Of a stretch of 64,000 nucleotides of DNA, positions 1-10,979 are shown one piece after another. The stretch spans positions 2,882,501 to 2,946,500 of the forward strand of contig NZ_CP016538.2 of NCBI RefSeq assembly GCF_001687625.2, written 5' to 3'. Position 1 is the first letter of the stretch. Each line of letters begins with the position of its first letter. The translations under genes and the position numbers were made by a program. The notes under the pieces are model-generated. The model was not told where the DNA came from. It did no database searches and saw only the letters and a list, made by a program, of their open reading frames with translations. This stretch comes from Planococcus maritimus (lineage in GTDB: Bacteria > Bacillota > Bacilli > Bacillales_A > Planococcaceae).

Positions 1-154
1 CGATCGCTACTTGAATTTCCTCGCTCATGCCAGTTTCAACTTCGTAGTATGGCATTTCTTCTACTACTGTTAAATCTTCTGCAAAACCGCCCGTCGCCAT
101 CGATAAGATCATCACGAACATTAAGATGAACATTGTCATGCTTTTCTTGAACAT
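1..154 (-). CDS. Secreted protein, N-terminal fragment (runs off the window)
   Basis: An open frame begins at the ATG at 154 behind a strong AGGAGGA ribosome binding site (161-167) and continues past position 1, so only about 51 residues are seen. The N-terminus starts MFKKSM and is a hydrophobic, Met/Leu/Ile-rich stretch ending near ATGGFAED, which looks like a Sec signal peptide cleaved around residue 25. The mature part that follows is acidic (DLTVVEEMPYYEVE). No family is recognisable from the fragment. It is transcribed away from gltD and separated from it by the gltD terminator, so it is probably not part of that operon. Confidence 0.7.
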   Translation of the reverse strand, partial: MFKKSMTMFILMFVMILSMATGGFAEDLTVVEEMPYYEVETGMSEEIQVAI

Positions 155-396
155 TTGAACTCCTCCTAAAATTTTTTATAAAAAATACATCAGAAACCTA
201 GTCGATATGACATCTTCGACCAATGATAACCTCAGCATCCTTAGTATATACAAACTAGGACTTACGCACAATCTCTCCTGAAATAATTTACATTAATAAA
301 TTATTTCCCTATTCAGAAAAAACGTTTAGAAAAAGGCTGTCTCACTCTTTCGCTTTTTGCCGGAAACCTTCGCGCATAAATCATACTTCGTGAACG

Positions 397-434
397 CAGA
401 AAAACTGCCCAAATGCTTTTGGACAGTTTTTCTG
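397..434 (-). terminator. Rho-independent terminator of gltBD
   Basis: An 11-bp arm (CAGAAAAACTG) pairs with its complement across an AT-rich loop, 10 bases after the gltD stop codon. On the minus strand the stem ends in a T-rich run. Bases 155-396 hold nothing else recognisable beyond the upstream region of the fragment at 1-154. Confidence 0.8.
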
Positions 435-444
435 AATCAACATA

Positions 445-1932
445 TTAAGGTAAAACGGTCGCGCCCATCAAATAACGATCGCACTCCCTCGCCGCTTCAC
501 GGCCTTCATTGATCGCCCAAACGATCAAGCTCTGGCCTCTGCGCATATCGCCAGCTGCGAAGATGCCTTCGACGTTTGTGCGGTAATCGCCGTATTCCGC
601 TTTGACGCGTGAATTGGCGTGCGTTTCCACATTCAACTGATCGATTAGCATTTGTTCTGGTCCGCTGAAGCCGATAGCGATTAAGATCAGATCTGCTTTC
701 CATACTTTTTCCGTTCCTGGGATTTCTTCACGGATGCGGTTTCCTTGCTCATCGATTTTCAGTTTGACGTTGACGGTATGGACTTCTTTCACATGCCCGT
801 TTTCGTCACCGACGAATTTCTTCGTCATGACCGCATAAGCACGCGGATCGTCACCGAACGTTGCGGCCGCTTCTTTATGGCCATATTCTACACGGTGCAC
901 TTTTGGATATTGCGGCCATGGATTGCCCTTTTCGTCGCGGATTGCGCCTTTTTGGTCATAGACATCGAATTGCACGAGGCTCTTGCAGCCATGGCGGACA
1001 GAGGTTGCGAGACAGTCGGTTCCTGTATCACCGCCGCCAATAACGATAACGTCTTTGCCTTTGGCTGAAATATAATTGCCATCTTCCAAATCGGAATCGA
1101 GCAAACTCTTCGTGCTGGCGTGCAGGAAATCCATGGCGAAATGAACGCCTTCTAAGTCACGCCCTTCGACATCGATATTACGGTGGACCGTCGCGCCGGT
1201 CGCCATAATAACCGAATCGAAATTATCGCGCAATTCCGTTGCAGGATAGTTTTTGCCGACTTCGACATTCGTCACGAACGTGATGCCTTCCTGTTCAAGG
1301 ATTTTGACGCGGCGCATAACCATATCGTACGGCAGTTTCATCTCCGGAATGCCATAAGTCAACAATCCGCCAATCCGATCGCTTTTTTCGAAGACCGTCA
1401 CGGTATGGCCTGCTTTATTCAATTGCGCCGCTGCTGCAAGACCTGCTGGACCTGAACCCACCACAGCTATTTTTTTACCGGTACGCTGTTTTGGCGGCTC
1501 TGGAACGACCCAGCCTTCCGCAAATCCGCGTTCGATGATGGACCTCTCAACCGTACGGATCGCAACAGAAGGTTCGTTGATCCCGAGCACGCATGCCCCT
1601 TCACACGGCGCTGGACAAGCGACACCGGTGAATTCCGGGAAATTATTCTTTAAATGCTCGCGGTGAAGCGCCTCTTTCCATTGGCCGCGGTAAACGAGAT
1701 CATTCCATTCAGGAATCAAGTGATTAACCGGGCATCCAGTCGTACCATTGTCGAGATCCATACCAGTCTGGCAAGTAGGGACGCCGCAATCCATGCAGCG
1801 GGCCCCTTGTTTTTGTACTTCTTGCTCAGATAGCGGAATCGTATAATCTTTCCAGTCATGCGTTCGCTGTGCCGGGTCACGTTCTTTTACAGTCTGACGG
1901 TCATATTCCATAAATCCGGTTATCTTCCCCAT
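445..1932 (-). CDS. gltD: Glutamate synthase (NADPH) small subunit
   Basis: This 495-residue protein is the beta subunit of glutamate synthase. It passes electrons from NAD(P)H through FAD and iron-sulfur clusters to the large subunit, which makes two glutamates from 2-oxoglutarate and glutamine. The N-terminus carries the cysteine sets CMDCGVPTC and CPAPCEGAC expected for the 4Fe-4S clusters. Two nucleotide-binding motifs follow: [10 protein letters not shown] for FAD and GGGDTGTD for NAD(P)H. The C-terminus has the [16 protein letters not shown] motif of this flavoprotein family. Length is normal. The ATG is preceded by GGAGGG. It lies 51 bases downstream of gltB on the same strand and is followed by a terminator, so gltB-gltD form one transcript. 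In Bacillus subtilis naming the large subunit is GltA and the small one GltB. Confidence 0.96.
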   Translation of the reverse strand: MGKITGFMEYDRQTVKERDPAQRTHDWKDYTIPLSEQEVQKQGARCMDCGVPTCQTGMDLDNGTTGCPVNHLIPEWNDLVYRGQWKEALHREHLKNNFPEFTGVACPAPCEGACVLGINEPSVAIRTVERSIIERGFAEGWVVPEPPKQRTGKKIAVVGSGPAGLAAAAQLNKAGHTVTVFEKSDRIGGLLTYGIPEMKLPYDMVMRRVKILEQEGITFVTNVEVGKNYPATELRDNFDSVIMATGATVHRNIDVEGRDLEGVHFAMDFLHASTKSLLDSDLEDGNYISAKGKDVIVIGGGDTGTDCLATSVRHGCKSLVQFDVYDQKGAIRDEKGNPWPQYPKVHRVEYGHKEAAATFGDDPRAYAVMTKKFVGDENGHVKEVHTVNVKLKIDEQGNRIREEIPGTEKVWKADLILIAIGFSGPEQMLIDQLNVETHANSRVKAEYGDYRTNVEGIFAAGDMRRGQSLIVWAINEGREAARECDRYLMGATVLP

Positions 1933-1983
1933 CGTTTCCCTCCAGTTCGCGTATTTGCCAAGCTTTTCTCGCTCTTCACGCTA

Positions 1984-4900
1984 TTACTTGCCGGCATTCG
2001 CCATTTTGCTTTCTTCAAATGCAGCCATTTCAGCATCGAATTTCGCCATGCCGCTGTCTTGTAGCTTGCTGATGCGCTCATTGATCTTCAAATAAGCTTT
2101 TGGAATGACGCGGACGAATTTAGCAGACAAAATCTCCCAATGCGTCAATACACGTTTGCCATTCAAGCTTCCTGTATAGTGAACATGATTTTCGATCATT
2201 TCTTTCAATTCCGCTATTTCAACCGGGTCTGCGAGCGGCTGCATATGCACCATTTCAGGGTTGCAGCGTTCACTGAATGTCTCTTCTTCATCTAGAACAT
2301 AGGCGACACCGCCGGACATGCCCGCTGCAAAGTTTTTGCCGGTATCTCCAAGAATGACAACGCGGCCGCCAGTCATGTATTCACAACCGTGGTCGCCGAC
2401 ACCTTCGACGACGATTTTCGCGCCTGAATTTCGGACCGCGAAACGCTCACCTGCCATACCGTGGATATAAGCTTCCCCTGCTGAAGCGCCGTAAAATGAT
2501 ACGTTACCGATGATAATGTTCTTCTCAGGAAGGAATGTCGAATCCACCGCCGGCTTCACAATGATCTTGCCGCCCGACAGTCCTTTTCCGACAAAGTCGT
2601 TGGAATCGCCGATCAGTTTCAAAGTCATGCCTTTCGGGATGAATGCACCAAAGCTTTGACCAGCAGAACCTTGGAAATTGAACGTAATCGTGTCTTCCGG
2701 CAAGCCTTCCGCCCCGTATTTACGGGAAATGGCACTGCCGATAATCGTTCCGGTCGCACGGTGGATATTGCGGATCGCTGTTGATACTTCAACAGGCTCT
2801 CCCGTTTCAATCGCATTGCGGCAGCGAGGCAAGAGCTCCTGCACGTCTAGCGTATGCTTCAAGCCATGATCTTGCTTGATCATTGCATAGCGGCCGACTT
2901 TATCCGGAAGGTCCGGCTGATAAAGAAGCTGCGTCAAATCCAAACCTTCCGCTTTCCAATGCTTGATGGCTTTATTTGTTTCCAGTACATCGGTGCGTCC
3001 GATCATTTCATTGATGGTGCGGAATCCGAGCTCCGCCATCAATTCGCGTGCTTCCATGGCGATAAAGCGCATGAAGTTCGCAACATGGTCTGCTTCGCCT
3101 GTATATTTTTTGCGCAGTTCCGGGTTTTGTGTCGCAATCCCAACTGGGCATGTATCCAAATGACAGACGCGCATCATGACGCATCCAAGGACGACGAGCG
3201 GTGCTGTCGAGAAGCCGTATTCTTCTGCTCCGAGTAGCGCTGCCGTGACGACATCGCGCCCAGTCATCATTTTGCCGTCTGTTTCGACGACGATGCGGTC
3301 GCGCAGGCCGTTCAATAGCAATGTCTGATGCGTTTCAGCAAGGCCAATTTCCCACGGCAAGCCCGTATGCTTCAAGCTCGTTTTCGGTGCAGCACCTGTG
3401 CCGCCATCATAGCCGCTGATCAAGACGAGATCTGCACGGCCTTTCGCAACTCCTGCTGCGATCGTGCCGACACCAACTGCCGACACCAATTTTACGCTGA
3501 TGCGCGCATGCGGATTGGCGTTTTTCAAGTTGAAAATCAGCTCTGCTAAATCTTCAATCGAATAGATATCGTGATGAGGAGGCGGTGAAATCAATTCAAC
3601 GCCAGTCGTCGAACCGCGTACTTCCGCAATCCATGGGTATACTTTCTTGCCTGGCAAATGACCGCCCTCACCAGGTTTTGCCCCTTGTGCGACCTTGATC
3701 TGGATTTCGTCGGCATTGACCAAATAATGGCTCGTGACGCCGAAGCGGCCGGATGCGACTTGCTTAATGGCGCTTCTGCGGCTGTCGCCGTTATCGTCCG
3801 GGATAAAGCGCGAAACTTCCTCTCCGCCTTCTCCGGAGTTGCTGCGGCCGCCGATTTTATTCATCGCGATCGCCAATGCTTCATGGGCTTCTTTACTGAT
3901 CGACCCGTAGGACATCGCACCGGTTTTAAAGCGTGCGCAAATTTCTTCGACCGTTTCGACTTCTTCAATCGGAATCGGCGTGCGCTCTTTGAACTTCAGC
4001 AAGCCGCGCAAGGACTGGAGATTGGCTTTTTCATCCGTTAATAGCTTTGAGTACTTGCGGAAGGTATCGAAATTATTCGTTCGGCACGCCTGTTGAAGCG
4101 TGTGGATGGTCATCGGGTTGTACTGATGGTCTTCGCCGTTTTCACGATATTGATACTCATCGCCTGACTCAAGTGCCGGGTTCGCTCCCTCGCGTTCCGG
4201 ATAAGCAGACGCGTGGCGAAGCAAGACTTCCTTGGCAATGATATCGAGTCCAATACCGCCAAGACGTGAAGATGTCCGTGTAAAGTATTTGTCGATGACA
4301 TCCATATGAATGCCGATTGCTTCGAAAATTTGTGCACCGCGGTAACTTTGAATCGTTGAAATGCCCATTTTAGACAAGATCTTGATAATTCCATCTGTTA
4401 CAGCTTGAACATAACTCGCTTCGGCTTGCACCGCGTCCATGCCATGGATATCGTCTTTCGCCACCAAGTCTTCAATCGATTCGAATGCTAGGTAAGGGTT
4501 AATCCCCTCTGCTCCGTACCCAATCAACATGGCAAAATGATGCACTTCGCGCGGCTCTGCGGATTCTAACAGAATGCTCATACGCGTGCGGGTGCCTTGA
4601 CGGATCAAATGGTGATGCAATCCTGATACCGCGAGCAGTGCAGGAATTGCCGCATGTGTGCTGTCGACGCCACGATCGGACAAGATGACCAGCGTCGCGC
4701 CTTTTTCGATAGCTTCGTCCGCTTCTGCAAATACAGCTTCTAAGCGCGCTTCCATTGCCTCGGCGCCTCCGTCTGCGTCAAATAAAATCGGCAAAGTGAC
4801 AGCCTTGAATTCTGGCAAGTTCTGCTGGCGCAGCTTTTCGAGCTCTGCGTTCAATAAAACTGGCGTTTCCAAGCGAATATGGCGTGCACTTTCCGGTTTC

Positions 4901-6567
4901 GGGTCCACTAGATTGCCTTCTGCCCCAATCGTTGTGCGTGCCGCTGTGATGATTTGCTCACGAATGGCATCAATCGGCGGATTGGTAACTTGTGCGAATA
5001 ATTGCTTGAAGTAGTTATACAAAAGCTGTGGTTTTTTCGACAATACCGCAAGCGGTGAATCGTAGCCCATAGAACCAACCGGGTCTTTTCCATCGGATGC
5101 CAGCGGTTTGATAATTTTCTGAACTTCTTCTTGTGTATAGCCAAATGCCAGCTGCTGCTTTAATAAGCCTTCACTGTTTGGATGCACCACATCTTTCGGT
5201 TCCGGTAAATCCTCTAAATCGAATAAATTGTTTTCGACCCAGTCTTTGTACGGAAGCTCGGATGCAATCTGTGTTTTGATTTCATCATCCGGAATGATCT
5301 TGCCGGCTTCAAGGTCGACCAAAAGCATCTTCCCTGGGCGCAGGCGATCTTTGTAGATGATGTCATCCGAAAAGATATCGAGCGCTCCGACTTCTGAGCC
5401 GAGAACGATCATGCCGCTTTTCGTGATGTAGTAGCGCGCTGGGCGCAAGCCGTTGCGGTCAAGGCAAGCGGCAATCTGACGGCCATCTGTAAAGACGAGC
5501 GCCGCCGGGCCGTCCCACGGCTCCATAAGCGTGCTGTGGTATTCGTAGAAATCACGTTTTTTCTTATCGATTGATGTATCGTTGACCCATGGCTCCGGCA
5601 CCATCATCATCGCCGTATGCGCAAGCGAACGGCCGGATAGGTGAAGGAACTCAAAGCAATTGTCGAACATCGACGAATCGCTGCCTGTCTCATCGATGAC
5701 TGGCAAGACTTTTTGAAGGTCCTGGTCATTGAAATAAGGAGAGTTGCAAGCGAGCTGGCGGGCTCTCATCCAATTGACGTTGCCGCGAAGTGTGTTGAAT
5801 TCGCCGTTATGGATGGAGTAGCGGTTCGGGTGGGAACGCTGCCAGCTCGGGAAGGTATTTGTACTGAACCGTGAGTGGACGAGTGCCAAAGCCGATTTGA
5901 ATTCGGGATGGTTGAGGTCAATATAAAACGAATCTAGTTGTTCCGGGATAAGCATGCCTTTATAGACAATTGTTCCGGCTGACAAGCTGCTGAAGTAGAC
6001 GTCTTTAAATTCTTCCAAACCGCCCATTTCCTGCTCAATTCGTTTACGGATAATGTACAAGCGGCGCTCTAGATCCATGCGCGTCTCAAGTTCTGCTGAT
6101 GCGCCGATGAAGATTTGGCGAATGACCGGCTTGGTTTTCGCCGCGACATTGCCGACAAAAGAATCATTTACAGGCACCGGGCGCCAGCCGAGTGATTCTT
6201 GGCCTTCTTCTTCGACGATGCGCTGAATGATTTCTTTCGCTTTCATGCGAATATCGTAATCTTGAGGCATGAAAATCATGCCGATTCCGTATTTTCCTTC
6301 ATCCGGAAGGGCGATGCCTTCTTTTTCACATTGCTTCAGGAAAAAACGGTGCGGAATTTGCGTCAAGATACCAGCGCCGTCTCCCGTGCTCGTATCAGAT
6401 GATTGGCCGCCGCGGTGCTCTAAGTTACAGAGAATGTTCACCGCGTTCTGTACAATACTATGCGATTTTCTGCCATCTATATTAGCGATCATCCCAATAC
6501 CGCAAGCTTCATGTTCCTGGTCAGGGTGATACAGTCCTTGTGCGATCGGATACTCTTTCTTACTCAA
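1984..6567 (-). CDS. gltB: Glutamate synthase (NADPH) large subunit
   Basis: At 1527 residues this is a full-length glutamate synthase alpha subunit. The class II glutamine amidotransferase domain is N-terminal, and the catalytic Cys is residue 22 ([11 protein letters not shown]), implying a 21-residue propeptide. The central and FMN/2-oxoglutarate domains follow, with the Gly-rich synthase region ([11 protein letters not shown]) and the 3Fe-4S cysteine cluster near [18 protein letters not shown]. The C-terminal beta-helix domain contains [10 protein letters not shown]. The start is a TTG 8 bases after an AAAGGAGG site; no better ATG is available. It heads the gltBD operon. The upstream region has a SigA-like promoter with an inverted repeat across the -10 box and a cre site further upstream, so nitrogen and carbon control are both plausible. 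No gltC-like LysR gene is adjacent, unlike in B. subtilis. Confidence 0.97.
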   Translation of the reverse strand: MSKKEYPIAQGLYHPDQEHEACGIGMIANIDGRKSHSIVQNAVNILCNLEHRGGQSSDTSTGDGAGILTQIPHRFFLKQCEKEGIALPDEGKYGIGMIFMPQDYDIRMKAKEIIQRIVEEEGQESLGWRPVPVNDSFVGNVAAKTKPVIRQIFIGASAELETRMDLERRLYIIRKRIEQEMGGLEEFKDVYFSSLSAGTIVYKGMLIPEQLDSFYIDLNHPEFKSALALVHSRFSTNTFPSWQRSHPNRYSIHNGEFNTLRGNVNWMRARQLACNSPYFNDQDLQKVLPVIDETGSDSSMFDNCFEFLHLSGRSLAHTAMMMVPEPWVNDTSIDKKKRDFYEYHSTLMEPWDGPAALVFTDGRQIAACLDRNGLRPARYYITKSGMIVLGSEVGALDIFSDDIIYKDRLRPGKMLLVDLEAGKIIPDDEIKTQIASELPYKDWVENNLFDLEDLPEPKDVVHPNSEGLLKQQLAFGYTQEEVQKIIKPLASDGKDPVGSMGYDSPLAVLSKKPQLLYNYFKQLFAQVTNPPIDAIREQIITAARTTIGAEGNLVDPKPESARHIRLETPVLLNAELEKLRQQNLPEFKAVTLPILFDADGGAEAMEARLEAVFAEADEAIEKGATLVILSDRGVDSTHAAIPALLAVSGLHHHLIRQGTRTRMSILLESAEPREVHHFAMLIGYGAEGINPYLAFESIEDLVAKDDIHGMDAVQAEASYVQAVTDGIIKILSKMGISTIQSYRGAQIFEAIGIHMDVIDKYFTRTSSRLGGIGLDIIAKEVLLRHASAYPEREGANPALESGDEYQYRENGEDHQYNPMTIHTLQQACRTNNFDTFRKYSKLLTDEKANLQSLRGLLKFKERTPIPIEEVETVEEICARFKTGAMSYGSISKEAHEALAIAMNKIGGRSNSGEGGEEVSRFIPDDNGDSRRSAIKQVASGRFGVTSHYLVNADEIQIKVAQGAKPGEGGHLPGKKVYPWIAEVRGSTTGVELISPPPHHDIYSIEDLAELIFNLKNANPHARISVKLVSAVGVGTIAAGVAKGRADLVLISGYDGGTGAAPKTSLKHTGLPWEIGLAETHQTLLLNGLRDRIVVETDGKMMTGRDVVTAALLGAEEYGFSTAPLVVLGCVMMRVCHLDTCPVGIATQNPELRKKYTGEADHVANFMRFIAMEARELMAELGFRTINEMIGRTDVLETNKAIKHWKAEGLDLTQLLYQPDLPDKVGRYAMIKQDHGLKHTLDVQELLPRCRNAIETGEPVEVSTAIRNIHRATGTIIGSAISRKYGAEGLPEDTITFNFQGSAGQSFGAFIPKGMTLKLIGDSNDFVGKGLSGGKIIVKPAVDSTFLPEKNIIIGNVSFYGASAGEAYIHGMAGERFAVRNSGAKIVVEGVGDHGCEYMTGGRVVILGDTGKNFAAGMSGGVAYVLDEEETFSERCNPEMVHMQPLADPVEIAELKEMIENHVHYTGSLNGKRVLTHWEILSAKFVRVIPKAYLKINERISKLQDSGMAKFDAEMAAFEESKMANAGK

Positions 6568-6607
6568 TTGAACCGCCTCCTTTTACGCGCTAATTTGTCA
6601 TAATATT

Positions 6608-6642
6608 ATGATAGTATATCATATAACTGAATATATATACAA
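6608..6642 (-). promoter_or_regulatory. gltB promoter with inverted-repeat operator over the -10 box
   Basis: On the minus strand a -35-like TTGTAT (6637-6642) and a -10-like TATACT (6613-6618) are 18 bases apart. The perfect inverted repeat ATGATA-3-TATCAT (6608-6622) covers the -10 box and could bind a dimeric regulator. The assignment is by pattern only. Confidence 0.5.
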
Positions 6643-6704
6643 TTGCATTTTGTGAAAAATTTAGCAAGTGCATGAAGATTCATTGAAAACGCAAGGGATT
6701 TAAG

Positions 6705-6718
6705 TGAAAACGCTTTCA
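6705..6718. promoter_or_regulatory. Catabolite-responsive element (cre), CcpA site
   Basis: TGAAAACGCTTTCA matches the cre consensus TGWNANCGNTNWCA at every position. It lies between the recQ terminator and the gltB promoter, centred about 70 bases upstream of the gltB -35 box. That position suits activation rather than blockage of gltB. A degenerate half-match (TGAAAACGCAAGGG) begins at 6684. Confidence 0.65.
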
Positions 6719-6895
6719 AATAACGGCTTATAAGGATTCTTCTTTATTCGCAATTTGTGTATATTGATACAGTATTTTTTTTACGGACCAGTCCAAGGTG
6801 GATTTTTTCCCAATTAATAGACAAATCAATAAAAGATTCGCCTATTTTTTCGCGCTGATTTTTTTCTCAAATTCTTTTTTAAGGAAAATCATCCC

Positions 6896-6944
6896 ATAAG
6901 AAAAGAGCGTGGAAAACGACTCGTTTCCCATGCTCTTTTCTTAT
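6896..6944 (-). terminator. Terminator downstream of recQ
   Basis: Long arms (ATAAGAAAAGAGC and GCTCTTTTCTTAT) flank a partly paired centre. The hairpin lies 80 bases after the recQ stop codon. It separates recQ transcription from the gltB promoter region. Confidence 0.75.
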
Positions 6945-7023
6945 ATCAATAAAGTTTTCTTGATTTATCCATTTTTATGTGCACATTTTTAAGGCCAATG
7001 GATCTGACTGGGCAACTAAATCG

Positions 7024-8799
7024 CTACGAATTATTCACCGTTTCATACATTCGAATCGCTTCAAGAAAATATTCTCCGTATTTCTCCAACTTATTCGCAC
7101 CGACTCCGCTGACTTCAAGAAAAGCCTCTTCGTCTTTCGGTTTGCGTGCCACCATGTCCTGCAAACTCTTATCCGAGAAGATGACAAACGGCGGAACTCC
7201 CGCCTCGTCTGCCAATTTCTTGCGGACTATACGCAATTCCTCAAACAACGGATCGTTAGTGGCGATGCGCTTCGTGACGACAGCGCCTTTTCTCATGACA
7301 CGGCGTTTTCCAAGCAGGACATCGCGTCCTCCATCCGGAACGAAAATAGTGGGGAAACTGCCTTGCTCAACAGCTAACAGTTCCTGTGAAATCATAAATT
7401 CGATGAGGTTTGACACTTCCTTCGAATTCATATGCTTCAATACTCCATAAGTCGACAGTTGATCAAAGCGAAAATCGAGCACTTTTTTGTTGCGCGAACC
7501 CGTCAACACTTGGGCGGTCATCGTCTTGCCAAATTTCTGGCCCATGCGGATAACACATGACAGCACTTTTTGGACATCTTCCGTGACATCCTGACCTTCC
7601 CGTTCGTCCACACAATTTCCGCAATGGCCGCACGGAGCCGCATTTTCGTCGCCGAAGTAATGGACGATGAATTGCTGGAGGCAATTTTCCGTATGGCAAT
7701 AATCGACCATCCCCTGGAGCTTTTTCAACTCTCCTGGAATACGCGATGGATCTTGCGCCTGGTCGATTAAAAAGCGCTGTGTCTGAACATCTTGTGACGC
7801 ATAAAGCACGATACACTCACTCGGCAATCCGTCGCGCCCTGCACGCCCGGCTTCTTGGTAATAACTTTCCATATTCTTCGGCAACTGGTAATGGATCACG
7901 TACCGGATATTGGATTTATCGATGCCCATCCCAAATGCATTGGTCGCCACCATCACGGTCACTTCATCGTTCAAAAAGCGTTCTTGTCCGAGACGTCGTT
8001 CATCATCTGGCATGCCGGCATGGTATTTCGCTGCCTTGACACCGCGTTTAATGAGCGCTTCATAGACCGAATCAACCGTTTTGCGCGTCGCAGCATAAAT
8101 GATGCCAGCTTCGTTATCATTTTTCTGGACATAATCGCGGATAAAGCGCTCACGGTCCTGCCCTTGGATCACCGAAAAGCTCAAGTTCGCCCGTTCAAAG
8201 CCAGTGATGACGGTGTGTTGCTCTTCGATAGCCAAAATGCGGCAAATGTCTTCCCGTACTTGAGGCGTCGCTGTGGCTGTCAACGCAAGCACAGTCGGAT
8301 TGTCTGGAAAAATATCCAGCATGCGGCTGATCAAGCGGTAGCTCGGCCGGAAATCATGCCCCCATTGCGAGATGCAATGCGCTTCATCGACTGCGATGAG
8401 CGGAACCTTGACACCTTGCAGGCCATCCAAGAACATTTCCGAGTCGAGGCGTTCTGGCGCGATATACAATAATTTGATAATGCCCATTTGAACTTCGTGA
8501 AGAATTTCGCGGACTTCATAGACATCGAGTGAACTATTAATAGAAGCAGCTGGAATTCCAGCTGCCTGCAAAGAGTCAACTTGGTCTTTCATCAGGGAGA
8601 TCAGCGGAGAGACGACAATGGTCGTCCCTTCCATGGCAAGCGCAGGAATCTGGTAGCACATCGATTTCCCGCCGCCTGTCGGCATGACGCAAATCGTATT
8701 TTGGCCATCGAAAACTTGAGTGATGGCCTGCTCCTGGCCCGTCCGGAAGCTGTCGTACCCGAAATGCGACTGCAGTAATTTTCTTGCTTGTTCCAACAC
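7024..8799 (-). CDS. recQ: ATP-dependent DNA helicase RecQ
   Basis: A 591-residue 3'-5' superfamily II helicase for recombination and replication-fork repair. Motif I is [12 protein letters not shown] and motif II is DEAH ([16 protein letters not shown]). Motif VI lies around [14 protein letters not shown]. The RecQ-Ct zinc site is visible as C...C/CGHCGNC (residues about 370-400). A winged-helix region follows, then a C-terminal HRDC domain ([25 protein letters not shown]). Domain order and length match a standard RecQ rather than a short Bacillus RecS. The start is a TTG; the nearest purine-rich site (AAAGG) is close to it, so the exact start is less certain than the rest. It appears to be monocistronic. 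Confidence 0.95.
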   Translation of the reverse strand: MLEQARKLLQSHFGYDSFRTGQEQAITQVFDGQNTICVMPTGGGKSMCYQIPALAMEGTTIVVSPLISLMKDQVDSLQAAGIPAASINSSLDVYEVREILHEVQMGIIKLLYIAPERLDSEMFLDGLQGVKVPLIAVDEAHCISQWGHDFRPSYRLISRMLDIFPDNPTVLALTATATPQVREDICRILAIEEQHTVITGFERANLSFSVIQGQDRERFIRDYVQKNDNEAGIIYAATRKTVDSVYEALIKRGVKAAKYHAGMPDDERRLGQERFLNDEVTVMVATNAFGMGIDKSNIRYVIHYQLPKNMESYYQEAGRAGRDGLPSECIVLYASQDVQTQRFLIDQAQDPSRIPGELKKLQGMVDYCHTENCLQQFIVHYFGDENAAPCGHCGNCVDEREGQDVTEDVQKVLSCVIRMGQKFGKTMTAQVLTGSRNKKVLDFRFDQLSTYGVLKHMNSKEVSNLIEFMISQELLAVEQGSFPTIFVPDGGRDVLLGKRRVMRKGAVVTKRIATNDPLFEELRIVRKKLADEAGVPPFVIFSDKSLQDMVARKPKDEEAFLEVSGVGANKLEKYGEYFLEAIRMYETVNNS

Positions 8800-8879
8800 C
8801 TTTGAACACTCCCCAACCTGTTTTACTATGAACGTAGCTTACCATATTTGAGCGCGTTTTTCTTTTTTCGCATACGAAA

Positions 8880-8914
8880 AGCCACACCAGAAAATCGTTT
8901 TTTCCGGTGTGGCT
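8880..8914 (-). terminator. Terminator of the SDR gene at 8931
   Basis: AGCCACACC pairs with GGTGTGGCT, with additional pairing inside. It lies 16 bases beyond the SDR stop codon and is followed on the minus strand by TTTTCG. Confidence 0.75.
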
Positions 8915-8930
8915 GAAATGACTATTCACA

Positions 8931-9716
8931 TTAAATCTCTAGTTCCCAATGCTTCGCTTCTTCGTCTTTCATCTGCTGCTCGGTTTCTTCAGGGTACGCT
9001 GTACGGAACTTATGTGAATCCTGTGGAATGATTTCCACCATCTTATCGATCATGTCCTGCGGATCGAATTGGTCTTCTAAGCCTTTCTCCATTTCCTTCA
9101 TGTCTTCTGGGCGCGTGAAATGTATTTTTTCGTCAAACCATTTCCATTTCGCTTCTGCGCTGCGGTCGTTGAAACCGGTAGCGAATGCGCCCGGATTGAT
9201 CGTCGCCACTTGCACGCCGAACTCCGCCATTTCCTTGCGCAATGTTTTCGCAATCGCTTCGATCGCATGCTTCGTCGCCGTATACGGACCGACATAAGGC
9301 GTCGACATGATACCTGCCATGGAAGATAGGAAAATAATCTTTCCTTGGCCTTTTTCGACGAATTGACGCGCTGCGATTTGCGCCGTTTCAAGCGTCTGGA
9401 AGACATTCACTTCAAACAATTCACGGAAGTTCGCCATCGGCACTTCACCGAGCGCGCCGCCTTCATTGACAGCAGCATTCGCCACGAAGATATCAAAATC
9501 ATATTCAAGCATCTGTGCCAAATCCTGCGGGTTTTTAATGTCCATCTTAAACGTCGTCAGTTCAACTCCAGCGGATGCTGCCGCTTCCCGGAGTGATGTT
9601 ACCTGCGGGGCCGTTTCGACTGGTGCGATTACTTTATGCCCTTTTGCCGCGAGGCCGAGTGCCGTGCCTTTCCCGAGTCCACTTCCTGCACCTGTAATAA
9701 AAATCGTTTTGTTCAT
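8931..9716 (-). CDS. Short-chain dehydrogenase/reductase (general stress type)
   Basis: A 261-residue SDR with the N-terminal dinucleotide-binding motif TGAGSGLGKG, the NAA(V)N motif (VANAAVNEGG) and the catalytic YTATK (Tyr-x-x-x-Lys). A Ser in the preceding strand (FLSSMAG) completes the triad. The substrate cannot be read from sequence. The start ATG follows GGAGGAG. Upstream at 9755-9779 is a good match to a SigB promoter, so it is probably a general-stress gene, like several Bacillus SDRs. It is followed by its own terminator and appears to be a single-gene unit. Confidence 0.88.
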   Translation of the reverse strand: MNKTIFITGAGSGLGKGTALGLAAKGHKVIAPVETAPQVTSLREAAASAGVELTTFKMDIKNPQDLAQMLEYDFDIFVANAAVNEGGALGEVPMANFRELFEVNVFQTLETAQIAARQFVEKGQGKIIFLSSMAGIMSTPYVGPYTATKHAIEAIAKTLRKEMAEFGVQVATINPGAFATGFNDRSAEAKWKWFDEKIHFTRPEDMKEMEKGLEDQFDPQDMIDKMVEIIPQDSHKFRTAYPEETEQQMKDEEAKHWELEI

Positions 9717-9754
9717 GTTTTCTCCTCCTGTTTCTGTAAGCTGCTATCATTTGT

Positions 9755-9779
9755 CTTCCCCCTAGCAAACAGAATAAAC
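9755..9779 (-). promoter_or_regulatory. Predicted SigB promoter for the SDR gene
   Basis: GTTTAT (9774-9779) and GGGAAG (9755-9760) are 13 bases apart on the minus strand. The SigB consensus is GTTTAA, 12-15 bases, GGGWAW. The promoter lies about 40 bases before the SDR start codon. Confidence 0.6.
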
Positions 9780-9783
9780 AGGT

Positions 9784-10284
9784 TTAATTGAGCCACCATT
9801 CTCTCCGTTCCATTTCCTCCGCAAAATCAGCGTATTCAGCGAGAGTGTCTTCCAATACTTTTTCACTGCGGGCAAGCATGCGCTCTCTCGCTTTTTTACG
9901 TTTAAAACGGCGTCCATATGCCGCTTGTAATTCATCATAGGAGGCTTTCAGTTCCCGAAAACTCGAAGCAATAATATCATCTTCGTTCGATAGTAAAGAC
10001 GCCAACATCCCAATTTTTCTATATAGCTCTTCCACGGTATAACGTTCACGGTCTTTGTAAAGTAATCCCGCCACAATCGAGGCCGGCAGTTCTTCATCTA
10101 CGCCTCTGGCCAAATCCGTCAGTAATTCGATCATGATGCGGCGGTTGCTCGCGAGCGATAGAACATAAAAAACATGAGGAATCTGATCAATTGGTGTCTC
10201 TTCGATATATTCATCGATTTGCCTGATCAAGTCTTCCGTTTTCAAATGGTCGATGAGAATGCCTAATCGGTAAGTTTCGTACAT
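9784..10284 (-). CDS. Conserved hypothetical alpha-helical protein
   Basis: I do not recognise this 166-residue protein. It starts MYETYRLG, and that ATG is chosen because GAGGAGA sits 6 bases upstream; the longer TTG frame would contain the ribosome binding site. The sequence is rich in Glu, Arg, Leu and Ile with no signal peptide or membrane segment, so it is probably a soluble helical protein. A basic patch (RRFKRKKARERM) lies near residues 125-140, and the C-terminus ends in EMERREWWLN. The neighbours (SDR downstream, XRE regulator upstream) are on the same strand, but a terminator separates it from the regulator. No function is proposed. Confidence 0.75.
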   Translation of the reverse strand: MYETYRLGILIDHLKTEDLIRQIDEYIEETPIDQIPHVFYVLSLASNRRIMIELLTDLARGVDEELPASIVAGLLYKDRERYTVEELYRKIGMLASLLSNEDDIIASSFRELKASYDELQAAYGRRFKRKKARERMLARSEKVLEDTLAEYADFAEEMERREWWLN

Positions 10285-10387
10285 GATGTATCTCCTCAAA
10301 TTCTCACCGCCATTTCCTTAAGTATCTTTTTATTTTGACAGATTATTCTGTCAAAAACAATTCTTCACTTGCTCATGCGCATAAAAA

Positions 10388-10421
10388 ATCCTGCTCACCC
10401 TTTATATTAGGAGAACAGGAT
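10388..10421 (-). terminator. Terminator of the XRE regulator gene
   Basis: ATCCTG and CAGGAT arms flank a weaker inner stem, followed on the minus strand by TTTTTT. It lies 22 bases beyond the stop codon of the XRE gene. Confidence 0.6.
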
Positions 10422-10443
10422 CAAGATTTCACATAAGCATTCA

Positions 10444-10797
10444 TCAAGTCGCCAACCCGTAGCTGCCCATACGGCGTTTTACTTGAATAAAAGAAGCCGC
10501 CTCAGCGAGTTCCGCTTCGTTCAATGGCTGGTCATCGAGCATCACTGTATATTCGTTCAAGAAATTCATATTTTGAAGATCGATATTAATCGTACGCTCA
10601 TTGCGGTCCAGTAAGCTGTCCATTGAGATCTCAAAGAAATCGGCAAGACGTTCCAAATGCACCACCGAGACTTGTTTTTTCCCGCTTTCGTATGCCCATA
10701 CCGTACTTTTCGCAAACCCTAGGTGATCTGCAAGCTGTTCCGCGGACAAGCCTCTCGCTTCTCTTAAATCTTTTATATTTTTGCTTAGCTGTTTCAT
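10444..10797 (-). CDS. XRE-family helix-turn-helix transcriptional regulator
   Basis: A 117-residue DNA-binding protein. Residues 5-65 form a Cro/CI-type HTH domain (IKDLREARGLSAEQLADHLG, then STVWAYESGKKQVSV, then LERLADFFEISMDSLLDR). The last 50 residues (starting about NERTINIDLQ) form a short C-terminal segment, perhaps for dimer or partner contact. The layout resembles SinR- or ImmR-size repressors. It is transcribed alone and ends at its own terminator. Its target is unknown. The AT-rich upstream stretch (10,800-10,979) probably holds its promoter, but no convincing operator is seen. Confidence 0.88.
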   Translation of the reverse strand: MKQLSKNIKDLREARGLSAEQLADHLGFAKSTVWAYESGKKQVSVVHLERLADFFEISMDSLLDRNERTINIDLQNMNFLNEYTVMLDDQPLNEAELAEAASFIQVKRRMGSYGLAT

Positions 10798-10979
10798 AGC
10801 TGATTCCTGCTTTCTTTAATAAATTTCTAATTATTTTAAATATACTGCAATTAAAGTGAATGGGCAATCATTTTTTGGATAATATTTTAAAATAGAATGA
10901 ATATTTAGTGAACAGTATGTATTTTATATAATAATTGGAAACAGAGCAGGTCATAACACATATAAAAATTAAAAAAATC

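Noticed and set aside
3658-4041. Several 100-130 residue plus-strand frames inside gltB, of which this is one
   Set aside because: They are antisense to a well conserved enzyme and carry no domain signature; they arise from codon bias of the real gene.
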